Source: an uncultured Cellvibrio sp. (GTDB lineage Bacteria > Pseudomonadota > Gammaproteobacteria > Pseudomonadales > Cellvibrionaceae). Taken from it: 64,000 bases of DNA. Below the pieces are notes generated by a model that searched no databases, had not been told where the DNA came from, and saw only the letters and a program-made list of their open reading frames with translations. The DNA lies in contig CAMLKG010000005.1 in assembly GCA_946480695.1 (NCBI GenBank), positions 62,001 through 126,000 on the forward strand, given 5' to 3'. Position numbers and translations under genes: made by a program. Below are positions 40,146 through 48,985 of this stretch, piece by piece (position 1 is the stretch's first letter; each line of letters begins with the position of its first letter).

Positions 40146-40700
40146 ATGCGTAACATTCCTGGATTTATCGCGATACCCATGGCAATCATCGCTCCAGCGT
40201 TGGCGGTTGACCATGCCCATGCTGAAAATTACCTCAGTGTTACCCAAGCCCAGCAAATACTTTTCCCCAATGCAAAAATATTCCTGGAGTCTGCGATCCA
40301 TCTAACCGATGAACAACGCAATCAAATTAAAAAGATTGCGGGGGTCCGCCAGCGCACCGCAGTACAACAAAATTGGCGCGCCGAAGCCGATGGCGAATTG
40401 CTGGGATATTTTCTGGTTGATGATGTAGTGGGTAAGCATGAATTCATCACCTATGCCGCCGCTATTTCTCCCGATGGACAAGTGATTGGAGTTGAAGTAT
40501 TAAGCTATCGCGAAACCCACGGTGGGCAAATTCGCAAACCCGAATGGCGACGTCACTTCACGGGGAAGACCCTTAACGATCCATTTAAATTAAATAAAGA
40601 CATCCCCAACATCAGCGGCGCAACCCTTTCCTGTCGCAACCTGACCGATGGTATTAAACGCTTGCTGGCGATCCATAAAATTGCACTAAGCCAAGGCTGA
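40146..40700 (+). CDS. Exported FMN-binding-domain protein
   Basis: 184 residues with a signal peptide (IPGFIAIPMAIIAPALAVDH, predicted cleavage near AHA-EN). The C-terminal FMN_bind domain contains GYFLVDDVVGKHEFITYAAA, ISPDGQVIGVEVLSYRETHG and the flavinylation-type motif SGATLS (157-162), where S162 would be the residue carrying covalently linked FMN. GAGG lies 6 bases before ATG 40146. It overlaps functionally with ApbE, whose gene starts one base after its stop. Family knowledge: such domains relay electrons outside the cytoplasm. Confidence 0.88.
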   Translation: MRNIPGFIAIPMAIIAPALAVDHAHAENYLSVTQAQQILFPNAKIFLESAIHLTDEQRNQIKKIAGVRQRTAVQQNWRAEADGELLGYFLVDDVVGKHEFITYAAAISPDGQVIGVEVLSYRETHGGQIRKPEWRRHFTGKTLNDPFKLNKDIPNISGATLSCRNLTDGIKRLLAIHKIALSQG

Positions 40701-40701
40701 T

Positions 40702-41517
40702 ATGCAAAAACGCCTGCGCCCCTTGCTGGGGACTTTTGTTGAAATTGCGATTCTCGACCCAGGGAAATTAACCGACCAACAAATCCTCGCCGCTACAAAT
40801 GCGGCCTTCGCCCGTTGCGAGCAAATCCAGCAACAATTAAGTTTCCATCATCCCGGGAGCGATTTAACACGATTGAATCGCTCGGTGTTGGATTGGGTAG
40901 AGCTTCATCCCCGCAGTATCCAGTGTTTGAAACTTGCGCGCGCGCTGACCCGGTTAAGCCAGGGCAAATTCAACTGTACCCTTGGCAAAGCGTTGGTGGA
41001 TAAAGGGGTTCTATCCGCTCCGGACATAACCACACGGCCTGTTTTAAACCTGGGCAGTTGGCACGATATTGAGATAGCAGGACAGCGGGCGCGGTTGCGG
41101 CGGCCTGTCTGGGTAACGCTGGATGGAATTGCAAAAGGGTTTGCAGTCGATTTGGCCATCAGGGAATTACAACTTTCGGGAGTTACTTCTGCCTCGATTA
41201 ACGCGGGGGGTGACCTTCGGGTTTATGGCCCGGCGATTATCCCTATTATCGTTCGCGATCACACGGGGCGCGACCACCCCATGGGCGGTTTACAAGACGC
41301 CGCTATCGCAACATCAACGTCCCACTACTCGGCAGAACAACCAGGACTTTTGTTGGGGGCCAAAGCTAACGAATTACATGCAAATACCTGGACGGTTATC
41401 TCCACGAGCGCCTGGCGAGCAGACGCACTCACCAAGGTCGCCGCCAATTCGACGGCCTCCCAACGCGCGGCCACAATTCGCGCGTTGGGTGGCAATTGGG
41501 TCCCGCTCCATGCCTAA
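40702..41517 (+). CDS. apbE: FAD:protein FMN transferase, ApbE family
   Basis: Transfers FMN from FAD to a Thr or Ser of the SGATxT/S motif. 271 residues: RLRPLLGTFVEIAILDP at the N-terminus, VTLDGIAKGFAVDLAI, SASINAGGDLRVYG and AWRADALTKVAA are family motifs. It is short and starts directly at the conserved domain; the upstream frame has a stop five codons before the ATG, so it has neither a signal peptide nor a lipobox. Canonical ApbE is periplasmic, so the location of this enzyme is puzzling. Its target is almost certainly the adjacent FMN-binding protein. Confidence 0.9.
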   Translation: MQKRLRPLLGTFVEIAILDPGKLTDQQILAATNAAFARCEQIQQQLSFHHPGSDLTRLNRSVLDWVELHPRSIQCLKLARALTRLSQGKFNCTLGKALVDKGVLSAPDITTRPVLNLGSWHDIEIAGQRARLRRPVWVTLDGIAKGFAVDLAIRELQLSGVTSASINAGGDLRVYGPAIIPIIVRDHTGRDHPMGGLQDAAIATSTSHYSAEQPGLLLGAKANELHANTWTVISTSAWRADALTKVAANSTASQRAATIRALGGNWVPLHA

Positions 41518-41618
41518 ATACACATTCAGCTACATTTTCCCGCCTGCAACTGTCAAAATAACAACCTTTTTAGTTTGACGATTCGCATCCATCGCTACCT
41601 TCAACTTCCGGCAAGGCC

Positions 41619-42038
41619 ATGAAAAAATCTCGCATATGTTTATGGGTTATATTGTTCGCGATCATCGCCACCGGCATCGCACTTGATACCATGGCACCGC
41701 TTAACGAAGATGATTTTCCTCATCCACTCAATGGATTATTTCGCGAGTTACACGGAGTGAGCGCCATGCTTGGTGTGTTTATTTTTGGTTATTTCTTTGC
41801 CGATCACGCGCAAAAAAAAATTCATAAAAGGAAACATCATTGGGATGGTTACCTGCACATGGGTTTATGGTGCGTGTTAATCGGCAGCGGTTTGCTGCTG
41901 TATTATCCCCAGGATGCGTTAGCGTTTTTAAATGTTGCCCGCATCCACTGGTATTCAGGGATCGCTCTCGCGGTGCTTTTTCCACTGCATTTTTGGCGTA
42001 AAACTATTAGCAAAAAGATTCGCGCCTCGAAACCCTAA
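41619..42038 (+). CDS. Small four-helix membrane protein with paired histidines, possible cytochrome b
   Basis: 139 residues with four membrane helices (LWVILFAIIATGIALDTMAP, VSAMLGVFIFGYFFADHA, MGLWCVLIGSGLLLYY, WYSGIALAVLFPLHFWR). Histidines sit at helix ends: RELHG, KHHWDGYLHMG, RIHWYSG and PLHFW, an arrangement that could ligate b-type haem. Comparable small membrane cytochromes occur next to ApbE and FMN_bind genes. It follows apbE by about 100 bases on the same strand. Assignment as cytochrome is inference. Confidence 0.65.
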   Translation: MKKSRICLWVILFAIIATGIALDTMAPLNEDDFPHPLNGLFRELHGVSAMLGVFIFGYFFADHAQKKIHKRKHHWDGYLHMGLWCVLIGSGLLLYYPQDALAFLNVARIHWYSGIALAVLFPLHFWRKTISKKIRASKP

Positions 42039-42044
42039 TGGCGG

Positions 42045-42545
42045 TCAACATGTCCGCTCATTCACTTGGTCAACGACAAGGCGCGCCTCTTCATCCAACA
42101 CCCAAACTTCTTCATAATCCACTTCAAACAAATAACCATCCGGGTCTTTAAAATAGCCCGCGATTCCCCAGGGGGTGCGGGTTGCCGGTTTTACCAGGGT
42201 TCCGCCAGCCTCAATCGCCTTTGCAAGAATTGCGGGCACTTCATCCGCTGTTTTGGCCAGGTATACAAAACACACACCCTTAAAGCTGGAAATATTTGCT
42301 GTATCCGCCAGGGAATCAACAGCCAAACCTTCACGCGATAACAAACACAATGCGTAGCCACCCAAATCAAATTTCACAAATTCATTATGCCCCGTGGGGG
42401 ATTTTATCCACCCCAGGGATTCATAAAACCGGGTGGAAGCGGCTATGTCATTAACGCCGAGCAAAATCAAATGCAAACGTTGGCTGGGAGCGATGGAAGG
42501 GAAATCCGCAACAGGAAATTGGTAACCAATTTTTTTATCAAGCAT
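42045..42545 (-). CDS. Glyoxalase/bleomycin-resistance (VOC) family protein
   Basis: 166 residues with the vicinal-oxygen-chelate fold: LHLILLGVNDIAASTRFYES, LGWIKSP, VKFDLGGYALCLLSREGLAV, and in the second half VYLAKTADEVPAILAKAIEA and AGYFKDPDGYLFEVDYEEVW. Probably a metal-dependent lyase, isomerase or dioxygenase-like protein of unknown substrate. AGGAGG stands 5 bases before ATG 42545, which settles the start. Confidence 0.82.
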   Translation of the reverse strand: MLDKKIGYQFPVADFPSIAPSQRLHLILLGVNDIAASTRFYESLGWIKSPTGHNEFVKFDLGGYALCLLSREGLAVDSLADTANISSFKGVCFVYLAKTADEVPAILAKAIEAGGTLVKPATRTPWGIAGYFKDPDGYLFEVDYEEVWVLDEEARLVVDQVNERTC

Positions 42546-42660
42546 GTAATCCTCCTGAAATGGCAAAGTGCGCCTTGGTGGAATCGCCATTATCCCCCAT
42601 GCGCCAGGTGAATCCTGTCAGTAGCATCCGGAACGAAAAGGCGTGCCGAAATTTTTCGAA

Positions 42661-42694
42661 AAAAAAGCAATGCAGTTCCCTGCATTGCTTTTTT
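42661..42694 (-). terminator. cel45A terminator
   Basis: GCAATGCAG (42667-42675) pairs with CTGCATTGC (42680-42688) around TTCC; the stem is extended by A/T runs and gives a T tract on the minus strand, 20 bases after the cel45A stop. Confidence 0.9.
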
Positions 42695-42713
42695 GTGCGT
42701 TTATATTAGCGAA

Positions 42714-44240
42714 TTAATTACAACTGGTTCTAATATCATTTAACGGCCCACGATTCATGCCTGAACGCGAGGTCAATTCGGCCGGGCAAGCCACTTCTTT
42801 GTATTTCAATGCCGGGTTATCCGCCGCTTCAAACCAGTTTGCATACCATGTACACGCTTGTTGCAGTTCAGTCAAACCGCGCGAGCCAAACACACTGTTA
42901 CAGCGGTTGGTTAAACAGGTTTTGTATTGTGACAAACTCGCGTTGTAACCCAACTCCTGTTTACACGCGGCGAGGAAGCCGCCGTATTGCGCACCCAATT
43001 CTGAATTGGAAACACCCCATTGCGCCGAACATGCGTTAAAGGCACCGACACCGCCGCCGGGAACCAGGATATCGAATTGGCCACCGCCAACGTCATAGCC
43101 GATATTGGTTGCCTGGACGATCATCACTTTTCCGGCGAGCGCTGCGGAACCGGGATCGCCCGGTGAATTATGGGATTGGCCGGTAAATTCCAATTGATAG
43201 CAGCGGCCACAAACATCGCCACTGGCAGTCGCCGCGTAGCCATAGGCCAGTCTATCGTTCACCGCAAACGGTGCCATTCCCCAACACATATGGGCACTGC
43301 CGCCGCCATTACCGCAGGCACTCGCCGCATTTACATCGGACAAACGGGTGTTATTGCTACTGCAACTTGGCAAAGGATTCACCACAGACGGGACATTGGC
43401 CGTCCAGGAGCAATGCGCTTTGCAGCAATCCCAATAGCGAGTGGCGTAACCATTGCAAGTTGCGCCCGTTTGAATGCTGCTGGCGGCTGAGCTGGCAACC
43501 GATGAACGCAACGAAGAACTGGACAGCGGTATGGCGGATGAGGCTCGACTCGATACCGCCACACTGGAAGCCCCGCCATTCACAATGCCGTAGGGCGCAG
43601 GCTGTGCGCTACAGGTCGACCGGCCGACACAACTCCTGCCGTTTTCATAACCCCAACCGCTGGTTGTGTTCACGCATAACGGTGTAACGGTTCCATACCA
43701 ATTACAGGCCTGCCCGCTCACCGAAACCGAACTGGACGATAATGCGGGGCTTGAAGACGAACGGGGTATGGAACCTGGCGCTAGCGACGAACTGCTGCGC
43801 GGCACACTGGAAAGCGCGGCACTCGAGGTCACCACCGAATTGCAAATCGTACCCGTAATTGTCGGCACTTGCGCCCTGCTGGCACCATTGGTTCCCTGCA
43901 CACCGAATTCAACGCTCGAATTCACTGCGATATTGCTGTTCCAACCCAACGGTGTTGCGGTGTAAGGATTTGATCCCGATACCGTTGCATTCCAACTGCT
44001 GGTTACGCGTGAACCGTCAGTGTAATTCCAACCGATACTCCAACCGGAAATCGCGTTGGAACCGTTGTTGGTAATACGCAGTGTCGCTGTGAATCCACTG
44101 CCCCAATCATTGGCAACAATGTATTCGCATTTTGCGGCTTGCACTGCGCCGCTTTGTGATGCCGCCAAAATAACCGTGGCATTCATCGCCAATCGTTTTA
44201 ACGAAACAGGCGCTATTTTCAAAACCGATAAAAATTTCAT
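42714..44240 (-). CDS. cel45A: Modular endoglucanase CBM2-CBM10-GH45
   Basis: Secreted cellulase of 508 residues. After a signal peptide (to about residue 36) comes a CBM2 (about 37-137: CEYIVANDWGSGFTATLRIT, WNYTDGSRVTSSWN, PLGWNSNIAVNSSVEFGVQG), a Ser-rich linker, a CBM10 (ACNWYGTVTPLC to YGIVNG), a second Ser/Ala linker and the GH45 domain (ATRYWDCCKAHCSWTANV with the catalytic Asp, CGRCYQLEF, GQFDILVPGGGVGAFNACSA). GGAGGACG precedes ATG 44240. The architecture matches Cellvibrio japonicus Cel45A. It is its own transcription unit with a terminator at each end. Confidence 0.95.
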   Translation of the reverse strand: MKFLSVLKIAPVSLKRLAMNATVILAASQSGAVQAAKCEYIVANDWGSGFTATLRITNNGSNAISGWSIGWNYTDGSRVTSSWNATVSGSNPYTATPLGWNSNIAVNSSVEFGVQGTNGASRAQVPTITGTICNSVVTSSAALSSVPRSSSSLAPGSIPRSSSSPALSSSSVSVSGQACNWYGTVTPLCVNTTSGWGYENGRSCVGRSTCSAQPAPYGIVNGGASSVAVSSRASSAIPLSSSSLRSSVASSAASSIQTGATCNGYATRYWDCCKAHCSWTANVPSVVNPLPSCSSNNTRLSDVNAASACGNGGGSAHMCWGMAPFAVNDRLAYGYAATASGDVCGRCYQLEFTGQSHNSPGDPGSAALAGKVMIVQATNIGYDVGGGQFDILVPGGGVGAFNACSAQWGVSNSELGAQYGGFLAACKQELGYNASLSQYKTCLTNRCNSVFGSRGLTELQQACTWYANWFEAADNPALKYKEVACPAELTSRSGMNRGPLNDIRTSCN

Positions 44241-44595
44241 TATTCGTCCTCCGCGAGCAACAAAAACATTAACAGCAAAACTTATCCGCACTGGCAGATA
44301 TTTTTGCATTGCGATGGGCTATCCCCGGAAAAATTCCGAACTGCGAATACGGATACAACAAGGGAAGCATTGGGTTGATAACAACGGGAGAGATTTTTAA
44401 TTTTATTGTTGTGGCAATAAGACTAACGCAGCAACGGGGATTTACAAAACGGGGATCGCTAATCTGTGACTCGCTTAACCAGAAATTGTCACCCAAAGAA
44501 TGAATCATAATAAAACGGCAACAGAAGTTGCCGTTTTATTTCACTGATAATTTTATTTTTGCAAATGCTCAACGCCATGAGAGCGAAGCGCGCAT
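44241..44595 (-). promoter_or_regulatory. Region between cel45A and the LPMO gene
   Basis: Holds the upstream region of cel45A (44241 to about 44500), and the LPMO terminator. No gene seen. I could not identify a convincing sigma70 promoter pair or operator by eye. Confidence 0.4.
44509..44540 (-). terminator. LPMO gene terminator
   Basis: ATAAAACGGCAAC (44510-44522) and GTTGCCGTTTTAT (44527-44539) form a long perfect stem with a 4-base loop and an A/T-rich base. It lies about 55 bases after the LPMO stop on the minus strand. Confidence 0.85.
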
Positions 44596-45762
44596 TTACT
44601 GGCAAGTGCGCACCAATGACCAGGCATTAGTCCAGGCCCAACCCACGCCCGGTTCGTATGGACCACCGAGGGTACACCAGCCACCCACCGTGCAGCGGTA
44701 TTCATTACCCGCATTGCGGACCAGCGCCCCGGTCGCATAACTGCTGCCATTTACGTAAGCCGGTGATGTGCAACTACCAGACCCAACCGAATTGGCGACT
44801 GAACTTGCCGCCATGGAACTGCGCGCCGAAGAGATTACCGCCGCCGAAGAGCCGCCACCGGAACCATTGCAATCCCCCAAATCCAGCCAATAGTTATATA
44901 CGCCGGATGTTAATTCAGGATTGTTGCCCTGGGTCCAATAGTTTGCCTGGTAGCGTTTATTATTGTATTTGACCTGTTGCGGCTTGTTATAAACCGTATG
45001 GGTGTCCCAGGTAGGCAAGCCAGCACAAGTATCACTGCCGATACTGCTTGCCAACGATGAACGCGACGATGACGGACGCGAGCTTGATGCTACCGGCACA
45101 CTGGAATTCGAACCACCATATTCCACATCGATACATTGGTAAAAACCTTCGGGAGCATCGGCATAGTCGCGCTGCCAGATACTATAGACCACATGTTTAC
45201 CGGTGCGCGGCGGCAAGTTCACCATATGCCGGGAAACTGCCTCTTGTCCTGTCGGTGATGATTGATGGATCTGTTCCAGGTCGGACCATCTCAGTGGCTG
45301 GCTCGGGTTGTAACCCTGCCTGGTGATGTAATAGCGGAAATACATGCTTCGATGTTGCGCGGTATTGGTCCACACAAATTCACGATAGCCCGCCTGGACC
45401 TGCGTTGCCGGCCAGTCACTGCGCGCCAGGTCCAAACCCGTATAACCGCCTACACCGGCACTGCATAATTTCCCATCGGGAATAACCGCCTGGTGGTTAT
45501 CCCTGACCCCGCCAATTGCAATACTTTGCGGCGCATAAAATCCCACATTTCCCGCCGCTTTTGCCGCGATGCAGGCGGGATGAGTCGGGTTCTCAATATT
45601 ATTTTCCTTGCACACAATGACTCGCGCCTTGGGTGATGACACGTAGCCATGCGCATTAACCTCCGCAGCACCCAGTAATGCCGCCCCGGCAACCGCGACA
45701 GATACAGAAACACCCATTGACCTGACATGAGAAATAACAGAATGTTTTTTAATTAATTGCAC
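44596..45762 (-). CDS. AA10 lytic polysaccharide monooxygenase with CBM5 and CBM73
   Basis: Secreted copper enzyme that oxidatively cleaves chitin (or cellulose) chains. A 37-residue signal peptide ends VNA; the mature protein begins with the copper-binding His (HGYVSSPKARVIVCKEN). The second copper His lies in TNTAQHRSMYFRYYIT. The AA10 domain ends near YQCIDVEYGG; Ser-rich linkers separate a CBM5 (TWDTHTVYNKPQQVKYNNKR, NYWTQGNNPE) and a C-terminal CBM73 (SSYATGALVRNAGNEYRCTV). This matches CjLPMO10A of C. japonicus. GTG 45762 is chosen because GGAG lies 9 bases upstream and gives a normal signal peptide; another GTG lies at 45792. Confidence 0.93.
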   Translation of the reverse strand: MQLIKKHSVISHVRSMGVSVSVAVAGAALLGAAEVNAHGYVSSPKARVIVCKENNIENPTHPACIAAKAAGNVGFYAPQSIAIGGVRDNHQAVIPDGKLCSAGVGGYTGLDLARSDWPATQVQAGYREFVWTNTAQHRSMYFRYYITRQGYNPSQPLRWSDLEQIHQSSPTGQEAVSRHMVNLPPRTGKHVVYSIWQRDYADAPEGFYQCIDVEYGGSNSSVPVASSSRPSSSRSSLASSIGSDTCAGLPTWDTHTVYNKPQQVKYNNKRYQANYWTQGNNPELTSGVYNYWLDLGDCNGSGGGSSAAVISSARSSMAASSVANSVGSGSCTSPAYVNGSSYATGALVRNAGNEYRCTVGGWCTLGGPYEPGVGWAWTNAWSLVRTCQ

Positions 45763-46148
45763 TTTCACTTTCTCCGTAATGGGCAATACCACATTGCTGC
45801 GGACATTGCGTGAGTTGGTTGGATATTGTTCCTGCGCAAATCAGTGGAATCTGAAACACTCACGGCAGGCCAAAAAATCCTAAAACCGCTGTTAACGGAA
45901 AGCGAGTACGAGTTTTGGTTTTAAGGTTCGACTTTGGGAGGAAAGGTTCCGCTTTTTACGAAACCTGGAAAAATGGGGACCGATTTTATATTTGCACGCC
46001 AAACTAAAATATTGATGTGATAAAAATTCCAATGGTTGAGGAATTTAAATCCATTTAGAGAAATATTTTTTGTGGTTATTGCCAGATAGTTGCCGCAAAA
46101 ACAACGCAGTTCATCCGCGAGTGTTTTATATAGGCTAATAATTCCAGA
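45763..46148 (-). promoter_or_regulatory. LPMO upstream region
   Basis: About 385 bases without a gene on either strand, presumably holding the LPMO promoter. It contains AT-rich tracts (about 46000-46100) but no repeat, hairpin or operator I can name. Confidence 0.4.
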
Positions 46149-46463
46149 TCAACCCTGCGCTGCAATAAGTTCTTTAACGATTGCGCTGCATGCCTGGTTT
46201 GAAACCTGGATTTTCAGCGTCTCCGTACCCGTGAAATAAAATAGATAACACACTTTTTTATCCGAACCACCAACCAGGCGCTTGATGTCTATCGCGCTGA
46301 CAACCTGGTAATCATATTCTGCGTCGGCAGCGTTTTTGGCGATATTAAGTTTCACATAGCCTTTTCCGATGGCTTCGACACTCTCTACGCGCTCAGGCAT
46401 ACGGCCGGCGAAGGCACCTGTGGATACTGAAAGCATTACGAGTAAAGCGCTGAGTTTTTTCAT
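46149..46463 (-). CDS. Small secreted protein of unknown function
   Basis: 104 residues with a clear signal peptide (KKLSALLVMLSVSTGAFA) and a mature part of about 85 residues containing two cysteines (KKVCYLFYFTG, SNQACSAIVKELIAAQG) that could form a disulfide. GGAAACGGTA precedes ATG 46463. I do not recognise the family. It lies 43 bases downstream of the oxidoreductase gene and may share its transcript. Confidence 0.7.
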   Translation of the reverse strand: MKKLSALLVMLSVSTGAFAGRMPERVESVEAIGKGYVKLNIAKNAADAEYDYQVVSAIDIKRLVGGSDKKVCYLFYFTGTETLKIQVSNQACSAIVKELIAAQG

Positions 46464-46505
46464 TACCGTTTCCAATGGATTTCCGAAGAGTTTTACCTGG
46501 CGGGA

Positions 46506-47543
46506 TCATAAATAAATTAATGTTTGCTGCTGCGCGCTTTCCTGGCCTGCCAGTAGTATTTCCACGCCGAGTAATGATTGCCCGGGTAAAAAAGCAAGCG
46601 GGGCTGTTCCGGTAATGGCATCCGCTATATTTTTATAATACAACTCATAACAACCGGGCCGCCCGGCAATACGCTGGCGTTGCGATTCGCCATCCTTATG
46701 GGTGTGGAGAATCCCGTAATTATCTTCCCCCGGTTGCGCCCAACCCGGCATACCGGGAACTATGCCGCGCATCATTTGGCTTTCCTGTACATCCTGCCCG
46801 AATTTCAGGAATGAGCCCCTGTCGCCATGAATGGAAACCGTTGCGCCTTTTTCACTGACGTAGGTACTGGAACGCAAGATTACGCGCATATCCGTGTAAT
46901 GGAAAATCGTGTTGAAATAATCCGTAGAACCTTGCGCGCGCCGCAGGCTACGCATATCCGCATAGACTGCGGAGGGCTTCCCGAATAAACACAACATGGA
47001 ATCCACCATATGGATACCCAAATCAAACCAGGTGCCTGAGCCGGGTAAATTATCTTCCTTCCATTTCTTATGGGTAATGTTCGTACGATAACGATCATAA
47101 TGCCATTCCACTTCCACGATACGCCCCAAGTCCCCGGCCTGGATAATGTGTTGCGCATCCAAATGATCGCTTTCCAGGCGTTTGTTCTGGAACACCGAGA
47201 GAATACAATTTTGTTGTTGTGCCAGGGCTATTAAATCGTTGCCTTCCATCAAGCTTAGGGTAAAAGGTTTTTCAACTATGACATGTTTACCGGCCAGCAT
47301 GGCCGCCTTCGCCATAGGGTAGTGAAATTCGTTAGGTGTATTCACTACCACCAGGTGAAGCTCCGGGTCGGCAATTAATTCATCAAACGTTTTTACAATA
47401 TTTACCTGCGGATAATCGACCAATGCGGTGGGCTCATTGCGCTGCAAGATACTGTGGAGCTTAAGGCGCGGTTCGGCCGTAATCAGCGGTGCATGGAATA
47501 CTTTACCGGACATGCCATAGGAACAAAGTGCAACATTTAACAT
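46506..47543 (-). CDS. Gfo/Idh/MocA family NAD(P)-dependent oxidoreductase
   Basis: 345 residues. N-terminal Rossmann domain (VALCSYGMSGKVFHAPLITA; the glycine motif is SYGMSGKVFH), then VVNTPNEFHYPMAKAAMLAG, KHVIVEKPFTLSLMEG with the conserved EKP motif, and GSGTWFDLGIHMVDSMLCLF with the catalytic-type Asp and His. Family members oxidise or epimerise sugars and cyclitols. Substrate unknown; E. coli YdgJ/YhhX-type proteins are similar in layout. Leads a probable unit with the small secreted protein gene. Confidence 0.88.
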   Translation of the reverse strand: MLNVALCSYGMSGKVFHAPLITAEPRLKLHSILQRNEPTALVDYPQVNIVKTFDELIADPELHLVVVNTPNEFHYPMAKAAMLAGKHVIVEKPFTLSLMEGNDLIALAQQQNCILSVFQNKRLESDHLDAQHIIQAGDLGRIVEVEWHYDRYRTNITHKKWKEDNLPGSGTWFDLGIHMVDSMLCLFGKPSAVYADMRSLRRAQGSTDYFNTIFHYTDMRVILRSSTYVSEKGATVSIHGDRGSFLKFGQDVQESQMMRGIVPGMPGWAQPGEDNYGILHTHKDGESQRQRIAGRPGCYELYYKNIADAITGTAPLAFLPGQSLLGVEILLAGQESAQQQTLIYL

Positions 47544-47592
47544 GGGATTGGGTGTTTCTCATTAATTGTTTTTTTAAACCAGGCTCGACCCT

Positions 47593-48060
47593 TTACGGAT
47601 TTTCATGGGTGCGGGCGCGCGGTTTTAATTTGATATAAACACGCCGCCTTACCTGGGCGACAAGTTGGCCATTGTCGTCTTTAATATCCACCAGGAATTC
47701 GGGGATATATTTTTCCCCGTTGGCAGTTTTTGCGCGAATGTCTTCGATAATTCCATCGGTAATTTTAAAGTGCGCATGGACATGGGTTTTACCGGGGGCG
47801 ATGTAATCTATCTCAGCATGTTTGTCCCACACAAAATAATCGCGCCCCAGGTTGGTCATGAGCATTAACATATACCAGGGATCAGTCATGGACACTAAGC
47901 TGCCCCCATATTGGGTGCCGACATAATTCCGGTTATACCAACGCAGCTTTAAAGTTACATGGGTTTCTTTGTAATCCGCGGAGAGATACGTAACTTTAAT
48001 GCCGGAAAAGAAAAGTGGCGGCCAGAGATTGACAATGATTTTGAATAAACCTGCTTTCAT
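47593..48060 (-). CDS. DUF4442 hotdog-fold protein
   Basis: 155 residues. The pattern NLWPPLFFSGIKVTYLSADY, RWYNRNYVGTQYGGSLVSMT, DPWYMLMLMTNLGRDYFVWD and KHAEIDYIAPGKTHVHAHFK is that of the DUF4442 group, thought to be acyl-CoA thioesterase-like hotdog proteins. Enzymatic activity is unproven. A single-gene unit between the oxidoreductase and ABC transporter genes. Confidence 0.8.
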   Translation of the reverse strand: MKAGLFKIIVNLWPPLFFSGIKVTYLSADYKETHVTLKLRWYNRNYVGTQYGGSLVSMTDPWYMLMLMTNLGRDYFVWDKHAEIDYIAPGKTHVHAHFKITDGIIEDIRAKTANGEKYIPEFLVDIKDDNGQLVAQVRRRVYIKLKPRARTHENP

Positions 48061-48190
48061 GTCGGTATTCCATTAGCAGAACTTCAGTTCGCCCCTGCTT
48101 GCGGGTTATTAATTGAGACGCGTCGTCAATACATTTATGTGGCCCAGTCCCGGTTGCCCCGGCAAGGTTCTCTTAAACGATTCGTTAAAA

Positions 48191-48985
48191 TCACACCACC
48201 CGCTTGCGCGGGATAATTACAACGCCTTCATCGCGACAATCCACATAGGCGCTAATACCATAGACCTGTTGCAAATTGCCAGTGGTCAGTACCTGCACGG
48301 GTTCTCCATCGGCAACCACGTTTCCCTGGTGGATCAATACCAACCGTGAACAGAAACGTGCAGCCAAACTTAAATCATGCAAGGCCGCAAACACAGAGCC
48401 GCCCTGCCGCGCGTGTTCCGCCAATAATTCCATCATGTGTAATTGATGGTAAGGGTCGAGCGCCGCGATAGGTTCATCGGCCAAAATAATTTCCGGCTCA
48501 CCCGCAAACACCCGGGCCAACAAGCTGCGCTGCAACTCGCCACCGGAAAGTGTAGTCACTATTCGGTGGCGCAACGGTGTTAACTCGGTCATTTCCAGGG
48601 CGCGCGCTATGGCATGGGTATCCTGTGGTGACTTGCGGCCCAATGGTTTGTGCCAGGGCGCGCGGCCCAATCCAACCAGGTGTTCAACTTGCAAGGGCCA
48701 GGCCGGGGCTTCCTGCTGGGGCAAATAGGCAAGTAATTGCGCGCGTACGCGATCGGGTAGCTGTTGCATAGGCACAGCCGGGTAAGTGCTGTTACTGATA
48801 CTGACTTGTCCCGCATCCGCTTTATGTAAACCCGCAAGGATACGTAACAGCGAACTCTTGCCCGCACCGTTCGGGCCAATCAGCCCGACAAATTCACCGG
48901 GAGATAAGTGCGCATCCACGTGATTAATAATCATGGTTTTATCGCGGGAGAATTGAATACTACGAGCCGTAAGTGTGGTTGCCAT
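48191..48985 (-). CDS. ABC transporter ATPase, cobalamin/Fe-siderophore/haem type
   Basis: 264-residue ATPase of the BtuD/FecE/HmuV group: Walker A LIGPNGAGKSSLLRILAGLH, Q-loop YLPQQEAPAWPLQVEHLVGL, signature TLSGGELQRSLLARVFAG, Walker B EIILADEPIAALDPYHQLHM and the switch histidine in AALHDLSLAARFC. Its ATG at 48985 overlaps the TAA of the permease gene by one base, so translation is coupled. It drives import through the adjacent permease. Confidence 0.92.
   Translation of the reverse strand: MATTLTARSIQFSRDKTMIINHVDAHLSPGEFVGLIGPNGAGKSSLLRILAGLHKADAGQVSISNSTYPAVPMQQLPDRVRAQLLAYLPQQEAPAWPLQVEHLVGLGRAPWHKPLGRKSPQDTHAIARALEMTELTPLRHRIVTTLSGGELQRSLLARVFAGEPEIILADEPIAALDPYHQLHMMELLAEHARQGGSVFAALHDLSLAARFCSRLVLIHQGNVVADGEPVQVLTTGNLQQVYGISAYVDCRDEGVVIIPRKRVV

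Noticed and set aside
44241..45800. Ser-rich linkers as possible tandem DNA repeats
   Set aside because: The low complexity is at the protein level (polyserine linkers of cellulolytic enzymes); the codons vary and no fixed-period DNA repeat is present.
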